In this document: positions 32,550 through 41,649 of the stretch, piece by piece | How the letters are laid out: the number at the start of each line of letters is the position of its first letter | Numbering within the stretch: the first letter of the stretch is position 1 | Source of the DNA: Pelomonas sp051857475 | GTDB taxonomy: Bacteria; Pseudomonadota; Gammaproteobacteria; Burkholderiales; Burkholderiaceae_C | Length of the DNA: 64,000 bases | NCBI RefSeq assembly: GCF_051857475.1 | Contig: NZ_JBPZGZ010000006.1 | Span: forward strand, 1-64,000 | Direction: 5' to 3' | Program-made: the position numbers and the translations under genes | Notes under the pieces: model-generated | What the model was told of the DNA's origin: nothing | Seen by the model: only the letters and a program-made list of their open reading frames with translations | Database searches by the model: none

Positions 32550-33713
32550 TCACATCTTGCAAGCCGACGCATACGCATCCTCATGCTGCGTAAAGATCTT
32601 CCCCAACGTCCGATTCGTCACCCTCCCCTGCCCATCCTTGGTGATGACCCGCAGGTAGTAGTCCTGAATCGGATATTGGTTCCGATTGAACTTGAACGCC
32701 CCCCGCACCGACTCGAACTTCGCCGCCTTCAGCGCCTTCAGCACCGCGGTCTTGTCTTCCGTCTTGCCCTTCACGTCGCGCACCGCCGCATTCATCAGCA
32801 GCGCAGCGTCATACCCCTGGCTCGCATACAGCGACGGCAGACGCCCGTAGTCCTTGACGAAGTCCGCCACGAACTTCTTGTTGGCCGGGTTGTCCATGTC
32901 GTGGGCCCAGTGCGAGCTGTTGAACATGCCCAGCATGGGTTCGCCCACGGCCTTGATGACGTCCTCGTCGGCTGAGAAGCCGGGGCCGAACAAGGTCACG
33001 TCCTTGGACAGGCCGGCGCCGACGAACTGCTTGATGAAGTTGATGCCCATGCCGCCGGGCAGGAAGATGTACATCGCATCCGGCTTGGCGGCGCGCGCCT
33101 GGGCCAGCTCGGCGGCGTAGTCCAACTGGCCGAGCTTGGTGTAGATCTCCTCGACGACGGCGCCCTTGTAGTAGCGCTTGAAGCCCGTCATCGCGTCCTT
33201 GCCCGCCGGGTAGTTGGGCGCCAGCAGCACCAGCTTCTTGAAACCCTTCTCGGTCACCGTCTTGCCCACGGCCTCGTGCAGGTTGTCGTTCTGCCAGGCG
33301 ACGTTGAAGAAGTAAGGGTTGCACTGCTCACCGGCGTACTGCGAGGGGCCGGCGTTGGCGCTGATGTAGGGGATCTTGGCATCGAAGACCGCCGGGCCGA
33401 CGGCCAGCATGATGTTGGAGAAGACGATGCCGGTCATGAAGTCGACCTTGTCGCGCTTGATCAGGCGTTCGGCGGTCTGCTTGGCGACCTCGGGGTTCTG
33501 CTGGTCGTCGGCCGTGACCATCTCGACGGGCAGACCGCCCAGCTTGCCACCGCTGTGCTTGAGCCCGAGCGCAAAGCCATCGCGGATGTCCACGCCCAGG
33601 CCGGCACCGGGACCGGACAAGGTGCTCAGGAAACCGACCTTGAGCTTGTCCGCGGCATGCGCAACAGGCAGCAGGGCGAGGCTGATGGCGACGGCGGCGA
33701 GGGTCTTATTCAT
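32550..33713 (-). CDS. livK: Periplasmic substrate-binding protein of the Liv-type ABC importer
   Basis: A 387-residue type 1 periplasmic-binding protein: signal peptide MNKTLAAVAISLALLPVAHA, then LKVGFLSTLSGPGAGLGVDIRDGFALGL, MVTADDQQNPEVAKQTAERLI, and YISANAGPSQYAGEQCNPYFFNVAW. Members near aromatic-degradation genes bind aromatic acids rather than leucine. It follows the CoA ligase by 23 bases. The start at 33713 is fixed by the signal peptide. The ligand is inferred to be 2-aminobenzoate or a similar compound. Confidence 0.9.
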   Translation of the reverse strand: MNKTLAAVAISLALLPVAHAADKLKVGFLSTLSGPGAGLGVDIRDGFALGLKHSGGKLGGLPVEMVTADDQQNPEVAKQTAERLIKRDKVDFMTGIVFSNIMLAVGPAVFDAKIPYISANAGPSQYAGEQCNPYFFNVAWQNDNLHEAVGKTVTEKGFKKLVLLAPNYPAGKDAMTGFKRYYKGAVVEEIYTKLGQLDYAAELAQARAAKPDAMYIFLPGGMGINFIKQFVGAGLSKDVTLFGPGFSADEDVIKAVGEPMLGMFNSSHWAHDMDNPANKKFVADFVKDYGRLPSLYASQGYDAALLMNAAVRDVKGKTEDKTAVLKALKAAKFESVRGAFKFNRNQYPIQDYYLRVITKDGQGRVTNRTLGKIFTQHEDAYASACKM

Positions 33714-33736
33714 GAGCGGGCTCTCCGGTGAAAGGG

Positions 33737-35341
33737 TCAGGGAGTGTCTCTGAGACGGAAGCGTTGCAGCTTGCCGGTTTCGGTGCGCGGCAGGCTGGTA
33801 CGGAACTCGATGGCACGCGGGTATTTGTAGGGCGCGATGGTGGCCTTCACATGCTCCTGCAAGGCCTTCACGTCGCCGGCATGGCCCTCGCGCAGCACGA
33901 CGAAAGCCTTGACCAACTGGCCACGTTCTTCGTCGGCCACGCCGATGACGGCGCATTCGGCCACGGCCGGGTGGCAGAGCAGCGCGGCCTCGACCTCGGG
34001 GCCGGCGATGTTGTAGCCGCCCGAGATGATCATGTCGTCAGTGCGGGCCTGGTAGACAAAGTAGCCTTCTTCGTCGATCAGGTAGGAATCGCCGGTCAGG
34101 TTCCAGCCGTCCTGCACATACTGGTGCTGGCGCTCGTCAGCCAGGTAGCGGCAGCCGGTCGGCCCCTTGACGGCGAGATGGCCGACCTGACCCGCGCGCA
34201 GCGGCTGGCCCGCGTCATCCAGGATGCAGGCCTGGTAGCCGGGCACGGGCTTGCCGGTGGCGCCGCCCTTGGCCGTCTCTTCGGTGTGGGAGATGAAGAT
34301 GTGCAGCAGCTCGGTGGCACCGATGCCGTCGATGAGCTCGATGCCCGTCGCCTGCTTCCACAGCGCGCGCGTGGCCGCGGGCAGGGCCTCGCCGGCGCTG
34401 ACGCATTTGCGCAGCGAGGACAGATCGTGCTGGCCGGCCACCTGCGCCATGGCGCGGTAGGACGTCGGCGCCGTGAAGCAGACCGTGGCGCGGTGTTCGG
34501 CAATCGCGGCGAGCAGCAGGTCGGGTGACGCCTTCTCCAGCAGAACGGCGGAGGCGCCCACGCTCATCGGGAAGAGCAGCAGGCCGCCCAGGCCGAAGGT
34601 GAAGGCCAGCGGCGGGCTGCCGATGAAGACATCGCTGGCCCGGGCCTTGAGGCAATGCACCGGCCAGCAGCGACAGATCGCGAGGATGTCGCGATGGAAA
34701 TGCATGGTGCCCTTGGGCTGGCCGGTCGTGCCCGAGGTGAAGGCGATCAGCGCGCAGTCGTCGCTGGCCGTGTCGACGTTGGTGAAGGTCTCGGGCTGTC
34801 GCGCCGCGCGGGCTTCCAGGCCGTCGGGCTCGTTGCTGCGGTAGTGGCAGATGCCACGCAGCACGGGGTTCAGCAGCTGCGCCGCGGCGAGTTCTTCGGC
34901 CAGGGCCGCGTCGCACAGCGCATGCGTGACCTCGGCCTTGGCGATGACCTTGCCCAGCTCCACGGCACGCAGCAGCGGCATGGTGGCCACCGCGATGGCG
35001 CCGGCCTTGATGACGGCGAACCAGCAGGCCGCCAATTGCGGCGTGTTGGCGCCGCGCAGCAGCACGCGGTTGCCGGGCACGACGCCCAGTTCGTTGACCA
35101 GCACGTTGGCGATGCGGTTGGCCTCGGCCCGCAGCTGCGCATAGGTCCAGCGCACACCGCCGCCCTGCACACACGGCCGGTTGCCCTGGCCCTGCTCGAC
35201 CCAGCGATCCAGCAGCTCGGTGGCCGCGTTCATCCTGGGGCCGAACTGCAGCTCGGGCAGATCAAACACCAGCTCCGGCCACTGGTCCTGCGGCGGGAGG
35301 TGGTCTCTTGCGAAGGTATCCAGATGGGCCGAAGGATGCAT
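33737..35341 (-). CDS. abmG: 2-aminobenzoate-CoA ligase (benzoate-CoA ligase family)
   Basis: A 534-residue ANL-family AMP-forming ligase. Motifs: LIAFTSGTTGQPKGTMHFHRD (P-loop), SAGEALP, GATELLHIFIS (A5), YFVYQARTDDMIISGGYNI (A8 hinge), and the C-terminal lysine in LPRTETGKLQR (A10). Benzoate and 2-aminobenzoate-CoA ligases share this length and the GATELLHIF motif. The neighbouring 2-aminobenzoyl-CoA monooxygenase/reductase suggests anthranilate as substrate, activated to 2-aminobenzoyl-CoA with ATP. The gene starts three bases after the acyl-CoA dehydrogenase. Benzoate or salicylate ligase are the alternatives. Confidence 0.85.
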   Translation of the reverse strand: MHPSAHLDTFARDHLPPQDQWPELVFDLPELQFGPRMNAATELLDRWVEQGQGNRPCVQGGGVRWTYAQLRAEANRIANVLVNELGVVPGNRVLLRGANTPQLAACWFAVIKAGAIAVATMPLLRAVELGKVIAKAEVTHALCDAALAEELAAAQLLNPVLRGICHYRSNEPDGLEARAARQPETFTNVDTASDDCALIAFTSGTTGQPKGTMHFHRDILAICRCWPVHCLKARASDVFIGSPPLAFTFGLGGLLLFPMSVGASAVLLEKASPDLLLAAIAEHRATVCFTAPTSYRAMAQVAGQHDLSSLRKCVSAGEALPAATRALWKQATGIELIDGIGATELLHIFISHTEETAKGGATGKPVPGYQACILDDAGQPLRAGQVGHLAVKGPTGCRYLADERQHQYVQDGWNLTGDSYLIDEEGYFVYQARTDDMIISGGYNIAGPEVEAALLCHPAVAECAVIGVADEERGQLVKAFVVLREGHAGDVKALQEHVKATIAPYKYPRAIEFRTSLPRTETGKLQRFRLRDTP

Positions 35342-35344
35342 GGG

Positions 35345-36481
<1,137 letters not shown>

Positions 36482-36482
36482 C

Positions 36483-37322
36483 TCAGTCTCCCTGGAAGGC
36501 CGGCTTCTGCTTGGCCGCGAAGGCCTCGTAGGCGCGATGGAAGTCCTTGGTCATCATGCAGATGGCCTGGGCCTGCGCCTCGGACTCGATGGCCTCGTCC
36601 ACGCCCATGGCCCACTCCTGATGCAGCATGCGCTTGGTCATTGCATGGGCAAAGCTGGGACCGCTGGCAATCTCGCGCGCCCACTTCGAGGTCTCCTCCA
36701 GCAATTGCTCGGGCTCAACCAGACGGTTCAGGAAGCCCCAGTTCAGCGCCTCTTCGCCGCCCAGGCTGCGGCCGCTGTAGAGCAGGTCCGACGCGCGGCC
36801 CTGGCCGACGATGCGCGGCAGCATGGCGCAGGCGCCCATGTCGCAACCCGCCAGGCCCACACGGGTGAAGAGGAAGGCCGTCTTGCTGCGTGCCGTGCCC
36901 ACGCGCAGGTCGGACGCCATGGCCATGATGGCACCGGCGCCGGCGCAGACACCGTCGATGGCCGCGAGGATGGGCTGGGGGCAGGCGCGCATGGCCTTGA
37001 CGAGATCGCCCGTCATGCGCGTGAAGGCCAGCAGGTCAGGCATGCCCATGCCGGTCAGCGGGCCGATGATCTCGTGCACATCGCCCCCCGAGCAGAAGTT
37101 GCCGCCAGCGCCTTCGATGACGATGGCCTTGACCTCGTCGACATAGGACAGGGCGCGGAACAGGTCACGCAGCTCGGCATAGGACGCGAAGGTCAGCGGG
37201 TTCTTGCGCTCGGGCCGGTTCAGCGTGATGACGCCGACCATGCCGTGCTGCTGCCACAGGAAATGCTGGGCTTCATGGCCGAGCAGGCTCAGGTGGTTGC
37301 CGGAAGTCAGGTGAGGCGTCAT
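36483..37322 (-). CDS. Enoyl-CoA hydratase/isomerase (crotonase) family protein
   Basis: A 279-residue crotonase-fold protein: MVGVITLNRPERKNPLTF, IEGAGGNFCSGGDVHEIIG (oxyanion-hole loop), and a middle region LAAIDGVCAGAGAIMAMASDLRVG with FLFTRVGLAGCDMGACAMLPRIVG carrying one of the two expected catalytic acidic positions. The likely role is hydration or ring opening of alicyclic enoyl-CoA esters in the beta-oxidation-like lower pathway. It overlaps MarR by ATGA. Confidence 0.88.
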   Translation of the reverse strand: MTPHLTSGNHLSLLGHEAQHFLWQQHGMVGVITLNRPERKNPLTFASYAELRDLFRALSYVDEVKAIVIEGAGGNFCSGGDVHEIIGPLTGMGMPDLLAFTRMTGDLVKAMRACPQPILAAIDGVCAGAGAIMAMASDLRVGTARSKTAFLFTRVGLAGCDMGACAMLPRIVGQGRASDLLYSGRSLGGEEALNWGFLNRLVEPEQLLEETSKWAREIASGPSFAHAMTKRMLHQEWAMGVDEAIESEAQAQAICMMTKDFHRAYEAFAAKQKPAFQGD

Positions 37323-37798
37323 GGGGCGTTGTCCTTGGCCAGATGCGTTTTCAATTGCGCGAGCAGTTCGTGGACCTGGGTCTTCTGGGTCGGCGTCCAG
37401 CCAGCGAAGAGCTCGACGATCCAGCCCTCGTGGGTGACGGCCATGCGCTTGAACTGGCGGCGGCCCTGGGGCGTGAGCTTGACAATGAAGCTGCGGCGGT
37501 CGTCGGCGCGGGTCTCGCGCAGCACCAGGCCCTCGGCTTCGAGCTGGTCGGTGATGCCGGTGACGTTGCCGCCCGTCACCATCAGGCGCTTGGACAGCTC
37601 GCGCATGGTCAGGCCGTCGGGGTGCCGCTCCAGCTGGGCCAGCAGGTCGAAGCGCGGCAGCGTGGTGCCGAAATCGGCGCGCAGGCGCTGGCGGATCTGG
37701 TCTTCGACACGCGTGGTGCAGGACAGCAGACGCAACCAGAGCTTGAGCGCCTGGTGGTCGTCGTCCGACAGTCGGGTTTCAAGGTCGATGTCGTTCAC
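37319..37798 (-). CDS. MarR-family regulator of the aromatic operon
   Basis: A 159-residue winged-helix regulator (LTMRELSKRLMVTGGNVTGITDQLEAEGLVLRETRADDRRSFIVKLTPQGR region). MarR proteins in CoA-dependent aromatic operons are repressors released by aryl-CoA. The GTG start at 37798 is preferred because GGGGAG precedes it and it overlaps the SDR stop as GTGA. A longer frame to 37861 reads into the SDR gene. Its location inside the operon makes autoregulation probable, with the promoter before the monooxygenase as a likely target. Confidence 0.88.
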   Translation of the reverse strand: MNDIDLETRLSDDDHQALKLWLRLLSCTTRVEDQIRQRLRADFGTTLPRFDLLAQLERHPDGLTMRELSKRLMVTGGNVTGITDQLEAEGLVLRETRADDRRSFIVKLTPQGRRQFKRMAVTHEGWIVELFAGWTPTQKTQVHELLAQLKTHLAKDNAP

Positions 37799-38529
37799 AT
37801 CGTCTCCCCGCCGCAGACGGCAATGGCCTGGCCGTTGACGCCGGGGCTGGCGAGCAGCCATGCCACCGTGTCCGCAACCTCTTCGGGCTGGATCAGCCGA
37901 CCTTGAGGGTTGGCCTTGGCCAGCTCAGCCTTGGCCTGCTCGGCCGTGCGGCCGGTCTTGGCGACGATGGTGTCGACGGCGTTGGCGACGATGTCGGTCT
38001 CGGTGTAGCCCGGGCAGACGGCGTTGACCGTCACGCCCTTGGTAGCGACCTCCAGCGCCATCGCCCGCGTCAGGCCCAGCACGCCGTGCTTGGCGGCGCA
38101 GTAGGCCGCCACATAGGCATAGCCCTTCAGCGCCGCCGTGCTGGCGACGTTGATGATGCGGCCGTCTTTGCGCGCCAGCATGCCGGGCAGCACGGCGCGG
38201 CTGCAGAGGAAGGTGCCGGTGAGGTTGACGTTGAGCAGGCGCTGCCAGAGTTCCAGCGAGGTCTTGTGCAGGGGCGCGGTTTCGACCTGGCCGGCGTTGT
38301 TGACGAGGACGTCCACATCACCCACGGCAGCAAAGGCTGCCGCGACGCTGGCCTCGTCGGACACGTCGCAGACCTGGATGGCGACGTCGCCGAGTTCGGA
38401 CTGCTGCGCTTGAAGCCGCTGCAGGTTGCGGCCCATCAGCGTGACGCGCAGGCCTTCGGCCATCAGCTTCTTCGCCACCGCGGCACCAATGCCGCTGCCA
38501 CCACCCGTCACCACTGCGTGTTGCTTCAT
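37795..38529 (-). CDS. Short-chain dehydrogenase/reductase, 3-hydroxyacyl-CoA type
   Basis: A 244-residue SDR with the NAD(P)-binding motif TGGGSGIG (8-15), VLVNNAGQVE, INVASTAALKGYAYVAAYCAAKHG (catalytic Ser, Tyr, Lys) and CPGYTETDI. The probable role is oxidation of a hydroxyl group on a ring or ring-cleaved CoA ester of the 2-aminobenzoate pathway. The start at 38529 overlaps the monooxygenase stop by ATGA; the open frame extends upstream into that gene. Confidence 0.9.
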   Translation of the reverse strand: MKQHAVVTGGGSGIGAAVAKKLMAEGLRVTLMGRNLQRLQAQQSELGDVAIQVCDVSDEASVAAAFAAVGDVDVLVNNAGQVETAPLHKTSLELWQRLLNVNLTGTFLCSRAVLPGMLARKDGRIINVASTAALKGYAYVAAYCAAKHGVLGLTRAMALEVATKGVTVNAVCPGYTETDIVANAVDTIVAKTGRTAEQAKAELAKANPQGRLIQPEEVADTVAWLLASPGVNGQAIAVCGGETM

Positions 38530-40859
38530 ACGCCCAATGCCTTGTTCGCCTGCTCGGCCGCGGCCACGCCTGCCGAGCGCTGGCGTTCGAACTCGCGTTC
38601 GAGCTGGCTTTTTCCCGAGAGATATTGCTTCGGCCAATCCAAACCGATGGGGCCGCGGTAGCCGATGCGCGCGGCCTCGGTCAGCGTCCAGGCCGGGTTG
38701 GCCAGATGCGGGCGCGCGATGGCGCAGAGGTCGGCCCGGCCGGACGCAATGATGCTGTTGACATGGTCGGCTTCGGAGATGGCACCGACCGCCATGGTCG
38801 CGATGCCGACGCGGTTGCGGATGCTTTCGGCAAACGGCGTCTGGAACATGCGGCCGTAGACCGGCTTCTGCGCCTTGCTGACCTGGCCGGATGACACATC
38901 GATGAGGTCGGCGCCGGCTTGCTTGAACGCGGCGGCGATGGCCACGGCGTCTTCCGGTGTGGTGCCGCCCGGCACCCAGTCGTGGGCCGAGATGCGCACC
39001 GACATGGGCCTGTCCAGCGGCCAGACCTCGCGCAGGGCGGTGAAGACTTCCAGCGGATAGCGCAGCCGGTTCTCCAGCGAACCGCCGTAGTCGTCATCGC
39101 GCTGGTTGGTCAGCGGCGAGATGAAGGCGGACAGCAGATAGCCGTGGGCACAGTGCAGCTCCAGCCAATCGAAGCCCGCATCGGCCGCGCGGCGGGCCGC
39201 ATTCACGAAGTCCTCGCGCACGCGGTCCATGTCGGCTCGCGTCATCGCACGAGCGACCTGACTGATGCCGTCGAGGTATTGCTGCGGCGAGGCCGAGATC
39301 AGCGGCCAATTGCCGCCGGACAGTGGCTGGTCTTCACCCTCCCAAGGCACGCGGGTTGAGCCCTTGGGGCCGGCGTGGCCGAGCTGCATGGCGATGCGCG
39401 CGCTGCTGTTGGTGTGCACATGCTCGACGATGCGCTGCCAGGCCGCGCCCTGGGCGTCGTTCCACAGCCCCGGGCAGGCCGGCGTGATGCGCGCGTCGGG
39501 GGACACGCAAGTCATCTCGGCGAAGACGAGCCCTGCCCCACCCAAAGCGCGAGCGCCCAAGTGGGCCAGGTGGTAATCGCCGGGGATGCCGTCCTCGCAG
39601 CTGTACTGGGCCATGGGCGAGACGACGACGCGGTTCTTCAGCGTGACGCCGCGCAGCTTGAAGGGCGTGAACATCGGCGGCACCTGGGCATCAACACCGC
39701 TCTGCGATGCCAGCCAGCGCTCGAACTCGCCGACGTAGTTTGCGTCGCGCAGGCGCAGGTTCTCGTGCGAGATGCGCTGCGAGCGCGTCAGCAGCGAATA
39801 GGCGAACTGCTCGGGCGCCAGGCGGGCATGGCGCCCGACGTTCTCGAACCATTCGGTGGAGTTGCGCGCCGCGTTCTGGATGCGCAGCACCTCGATGCTG
39901 CGTGTAGCCTGGTAGGCATCGAGGGCCGCAGTCAGATCGCCGTGCGCCTGGATGTCGCGCGCCAGATCGATGGCGTCTTCCAGTGCCAGCTTGGTGCCCG
40001 AGCCGATGGAGAAGTGCGCCGTGTGGGCCGCGTCACCCATCAGCACAACGGGCGTGCCGCGTTCGTTGCGGTGCACCCAGGTCTTGCAGACGACGCGCGG
40101 AAAGCGGATCCACGAGGCCGAGCCGCGCAGATGGCTGGCATTGGAGATCAGCGGGTGACCGTCCAGCACCTTGGCAAAGCGCCTCTCGCAGAAGGCGATG
40201 CCCTCTTCCTTGCTCATGGCCTCGATGCCGGCCGCTCGCCAGACGTCTTCGGGAGCCTCGACGATGAAGGTTGAGTGGGTCGCGTCGAAGCGGTAGGCGT
40301 GCGCCTGGAACCAGCCCCACTCCGTCTGCTGGAAGTCGAAGGTGAAGGCGTCGAAGAGTTTTGTCGTGCCCAGCCACACGAAGCGGCAGGCGCGCAGATC
40401 GATGTCGGGCTGGTAGGTGGCGGCGTATTTCTGGCGGATGCGGCTGTTCAGGCCGTCGGCCGCGATGATGAGGTCAGCATCGATGCCGGCGTCATCCGCC
40501 ACGTCGGTCTCGTAGACCAGCTCGACGCCAAGCGCCTCGCAGCGAGCCTGCAGGATGTTGAGCAGCTTCTTGCGGCCGATGCCGCAGAAGCCGTGGCCAC
40601 TGGAGACGATGCTTCGGCCCTTGAAGTGGACGGCGATGTCGTCCCAGTGGTTGAAGGCATCGCTGATCTCCTCGGCTGTCTCGGGGTCTGCCTCGCGCAG
40701 CGCGTCCACCGTCTGGTCGGACAGCACCACACCCCAGCCGAAGGTGTCACCCGCGCGGTTGCGCTCCAGCACCCGCACCTGGTGGGCCGGGTCGGCCTTC
40801 TTCATCAACAGGGCGAAGTAGAGGCCGGCGGGTCCGCCGCCGATGCAGGTGATGCGCAT
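38526..40859 (-). CDS. abmA: Bifunctional 2-aminobenzoyl-CoA (salicylyl-CoA-type) monooxygenase/reductase
   Basis: A 777-residue fusion. Residues 1-390 are an FAD aromatic monooxygenase (CIGGGPAGLYFALLM at the N-terminus, VLMGDAAHTAHFSIGSGTKLALEDAI at about 285). Residues from 400 are an old-yellow-enzyme/NADH:flavin reductase barrel (FKLRGVTLKNRVVVSPMAQYS; DGFDWLELHCAHGYLLSAFISPL-like core). The same architecture is found in Azoarcus 2-aminobenzoyl-CoA monooxygenase/reductase, which hydroxylates at C5 and then reduces the ring, and in salicylyl-CoA 5-hydroxylase. The 2-aminobenzoate reading is favoured by the adjacent ligase, beta-oxidation genes and RidA. It opens the minus operon, behind a promoter that begins directly before its ATG. 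Confidence 0.87.
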   Translation of the reverse strand: MRITCIGGGPAGLYFALLMKKADPAHQVRVLERNRAGDTFGWGVVLSDQTVDALREADPETAEEISDAFNHWDDIAVHFKGRSIVSSGHGFCGIGRKKLLNILQARCEALGVELVYETDVADDAGIDADLIIAADGLNSRIRQKYAATYQPDIDLRACRFVWLGTTKLFDAFTFDFQQTEWGWFQAHAYRFDATHSTFIVEAPEDVWRAAGIEAMSKEEGIAFCERRFAKVLDGHPLISNASHLRGSASWIRFPRVVCKTWVHRNERGTPVVLMGDAAHTAHFSIGSGTKLALEDAIDLARDIQAHGDLTAALDAYQATRSIEVLRIQNAARNSTEWFENVGRHARLAPEQFAYSLLTRSQRISHENLRLRDANYVGEFERWLASQSGVDAQVPPMFTPFKLRGVTLKNRVVVSPMAQYSCEDGIPGDYHLAHLGARALGGAGLVFAEMTCVSPDARITPACPGLWNDAQGAAWQRIVEHVHTNSSARIAMQLGHAGPKGSTRVPWEGEDQPLSGGNWPLISASPQQYLDGISQVARAMTRADMDRVREDFVNAARRAADAGFDWLELHCAHGYLLSAFISPLTNQRDDDYGGSLENRLRYPLEVFTALREVWPLDRPMSVRISAHDWVPGGTTPEDAVAIAAAFKQAGADLIDVSSGQVSKAQKPVYGRMFQTPFAESIRNRVGIATMAVGAISEADHVNSIIASGRADLCAIARPHLANPAWTLTEAARIGYRGPIGLDWPKQYLSGKSQLEREFERQRSAGVAAAEQANKALGV

Positions 40860-40865
40860 CGCACC

Positions 40866-40894
40866 ACTTTAGAAATCAATAGTTCAAACGTCAA
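40866..40894 (-). promoter_or_regulatory. Sigma70-like promoter of the aromatic operon, predicted leaderless
   Basis: On the minus strand TTGACG (40894-40889), 17 bases, then TAAAGT (40871-40866). The -10 ends only six bases before the ATG at 40859, which predicts a transcript starting at or next to the start codon. No Shine-Dalgarno sequence is present upstream of the ATG, which agrees with a leaderless mRNA. The promoter region contains GTTTGAAC, a short palindrome that MarR might use. Confidence 0.5.
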
Positions 40895-40939
40895 GCAATT
40901 GGACGCACGGCTGCCTGACGGACAAACCCTAGGTCGTTG

Positions 40940-41647
40940 TCACTGCCAGGTCAGATGCACGACGCGGTAACCCTTGGCCTTCAGCGACTGCAGCAGGAAG
41001 GGCAGCGCCCTCGCCGTCTGGTCCTGGGCGTCGTGCAGCAGGATGATGCCGCCGCCGCTCTTGGCGAGCTCGCCGAGCAGCTTGTCGCCCAGCATCTGCG
41101 GCGTCTGGTCGGGCAGCCAGTCCTCGGCGCCGGCGTCGATGGACATGACGGCCATGCGGCGCTCGCCCAAGGCCTGGGCCAGCGTGGGCGTTTCTTCGAG
41201 GAAGGGAAACCGGTAGGCCGCAGGCTCGGCTCCCAGCGCAGCGCGGTAGGTGGCCAACATGGCTTCCAGGTCTGCCAGCTGCGCAGCCGGCGACAACTGC
41301 GAGAAGTGCTCATGCCGGTAGCCGTGCATGCCCACGGTATGGCCGGCGTCTCGCACCTGGCGGGCCAGGGCGGCGTGCTGGCGCAGTGGTTCGCCATTCA
41401 TGAAGAAGCTGGCCTTCACGCACTGGTCGGCCAGGGCCTTCAGCACGACGGGCGTGGACTCGGGTCGGGGGCCGTCGTCGAAGGTCAGAACCACTTCCTT
41501 GGGCGCCAGGCCGGGCAGAGCCGCATGCTGGGCCTTGCCCCAGGCCGCGGCCTCGCGCTTGAGGATCAGCGTGCGGAACGTGCCCAGCGCGTCGGGCGTG
41601 CAGACAGGCTCGGTAGCGGCCAGGGCCATGGCGAGCAGCAGGCTCAT
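40940..41647 (-). CDS. CE4-like polysaccharide deacetylase family protein
   Basis: A 235-residue NodB-type protein: VVLTFDDGP with D57 and D58, then MHGYRHEHF giving an H108-x3-H112 pair with Gly in place of the usual Ser/Thr, and YRFPFLEETP and LLHDAQDQT. These are the metal and catalytic motifs of carbohydrate esterase 4. The N-terminus MSLLLAMALAATEP is a weak, short signal-like segment, so location is uncertain. A TTG at 41653 would lengthen it by two residues. It is the last gene of the xyloglucan-like operon, two bases after the MFS stop. Removal of O-acetyl groups from xyloglucan is an attractive inference. Confidence 0.8.
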   Translation of the reverse strand: MSLLLAMALAATEPVCTPDALGTFRTLILKREAAAWGKAQHAALPGLAPKEVVLTFDDGPRPESTPVVLKALADQCVKASFFMNGEPLRQHAALARQVRDAGHTVGMHGYRHEHFSQLSPAAQLADLEAMLATYRAALGAEPAAYRFPFLEETPTLAQALGERRMAVMSIDAGAEDWLPDQTPQMLGDKLLGELAKSGGGIILLHDAQDQTARALPFLLQSLKAKGYRVVHLTWQ

Positions 41648-41649
41648 CG

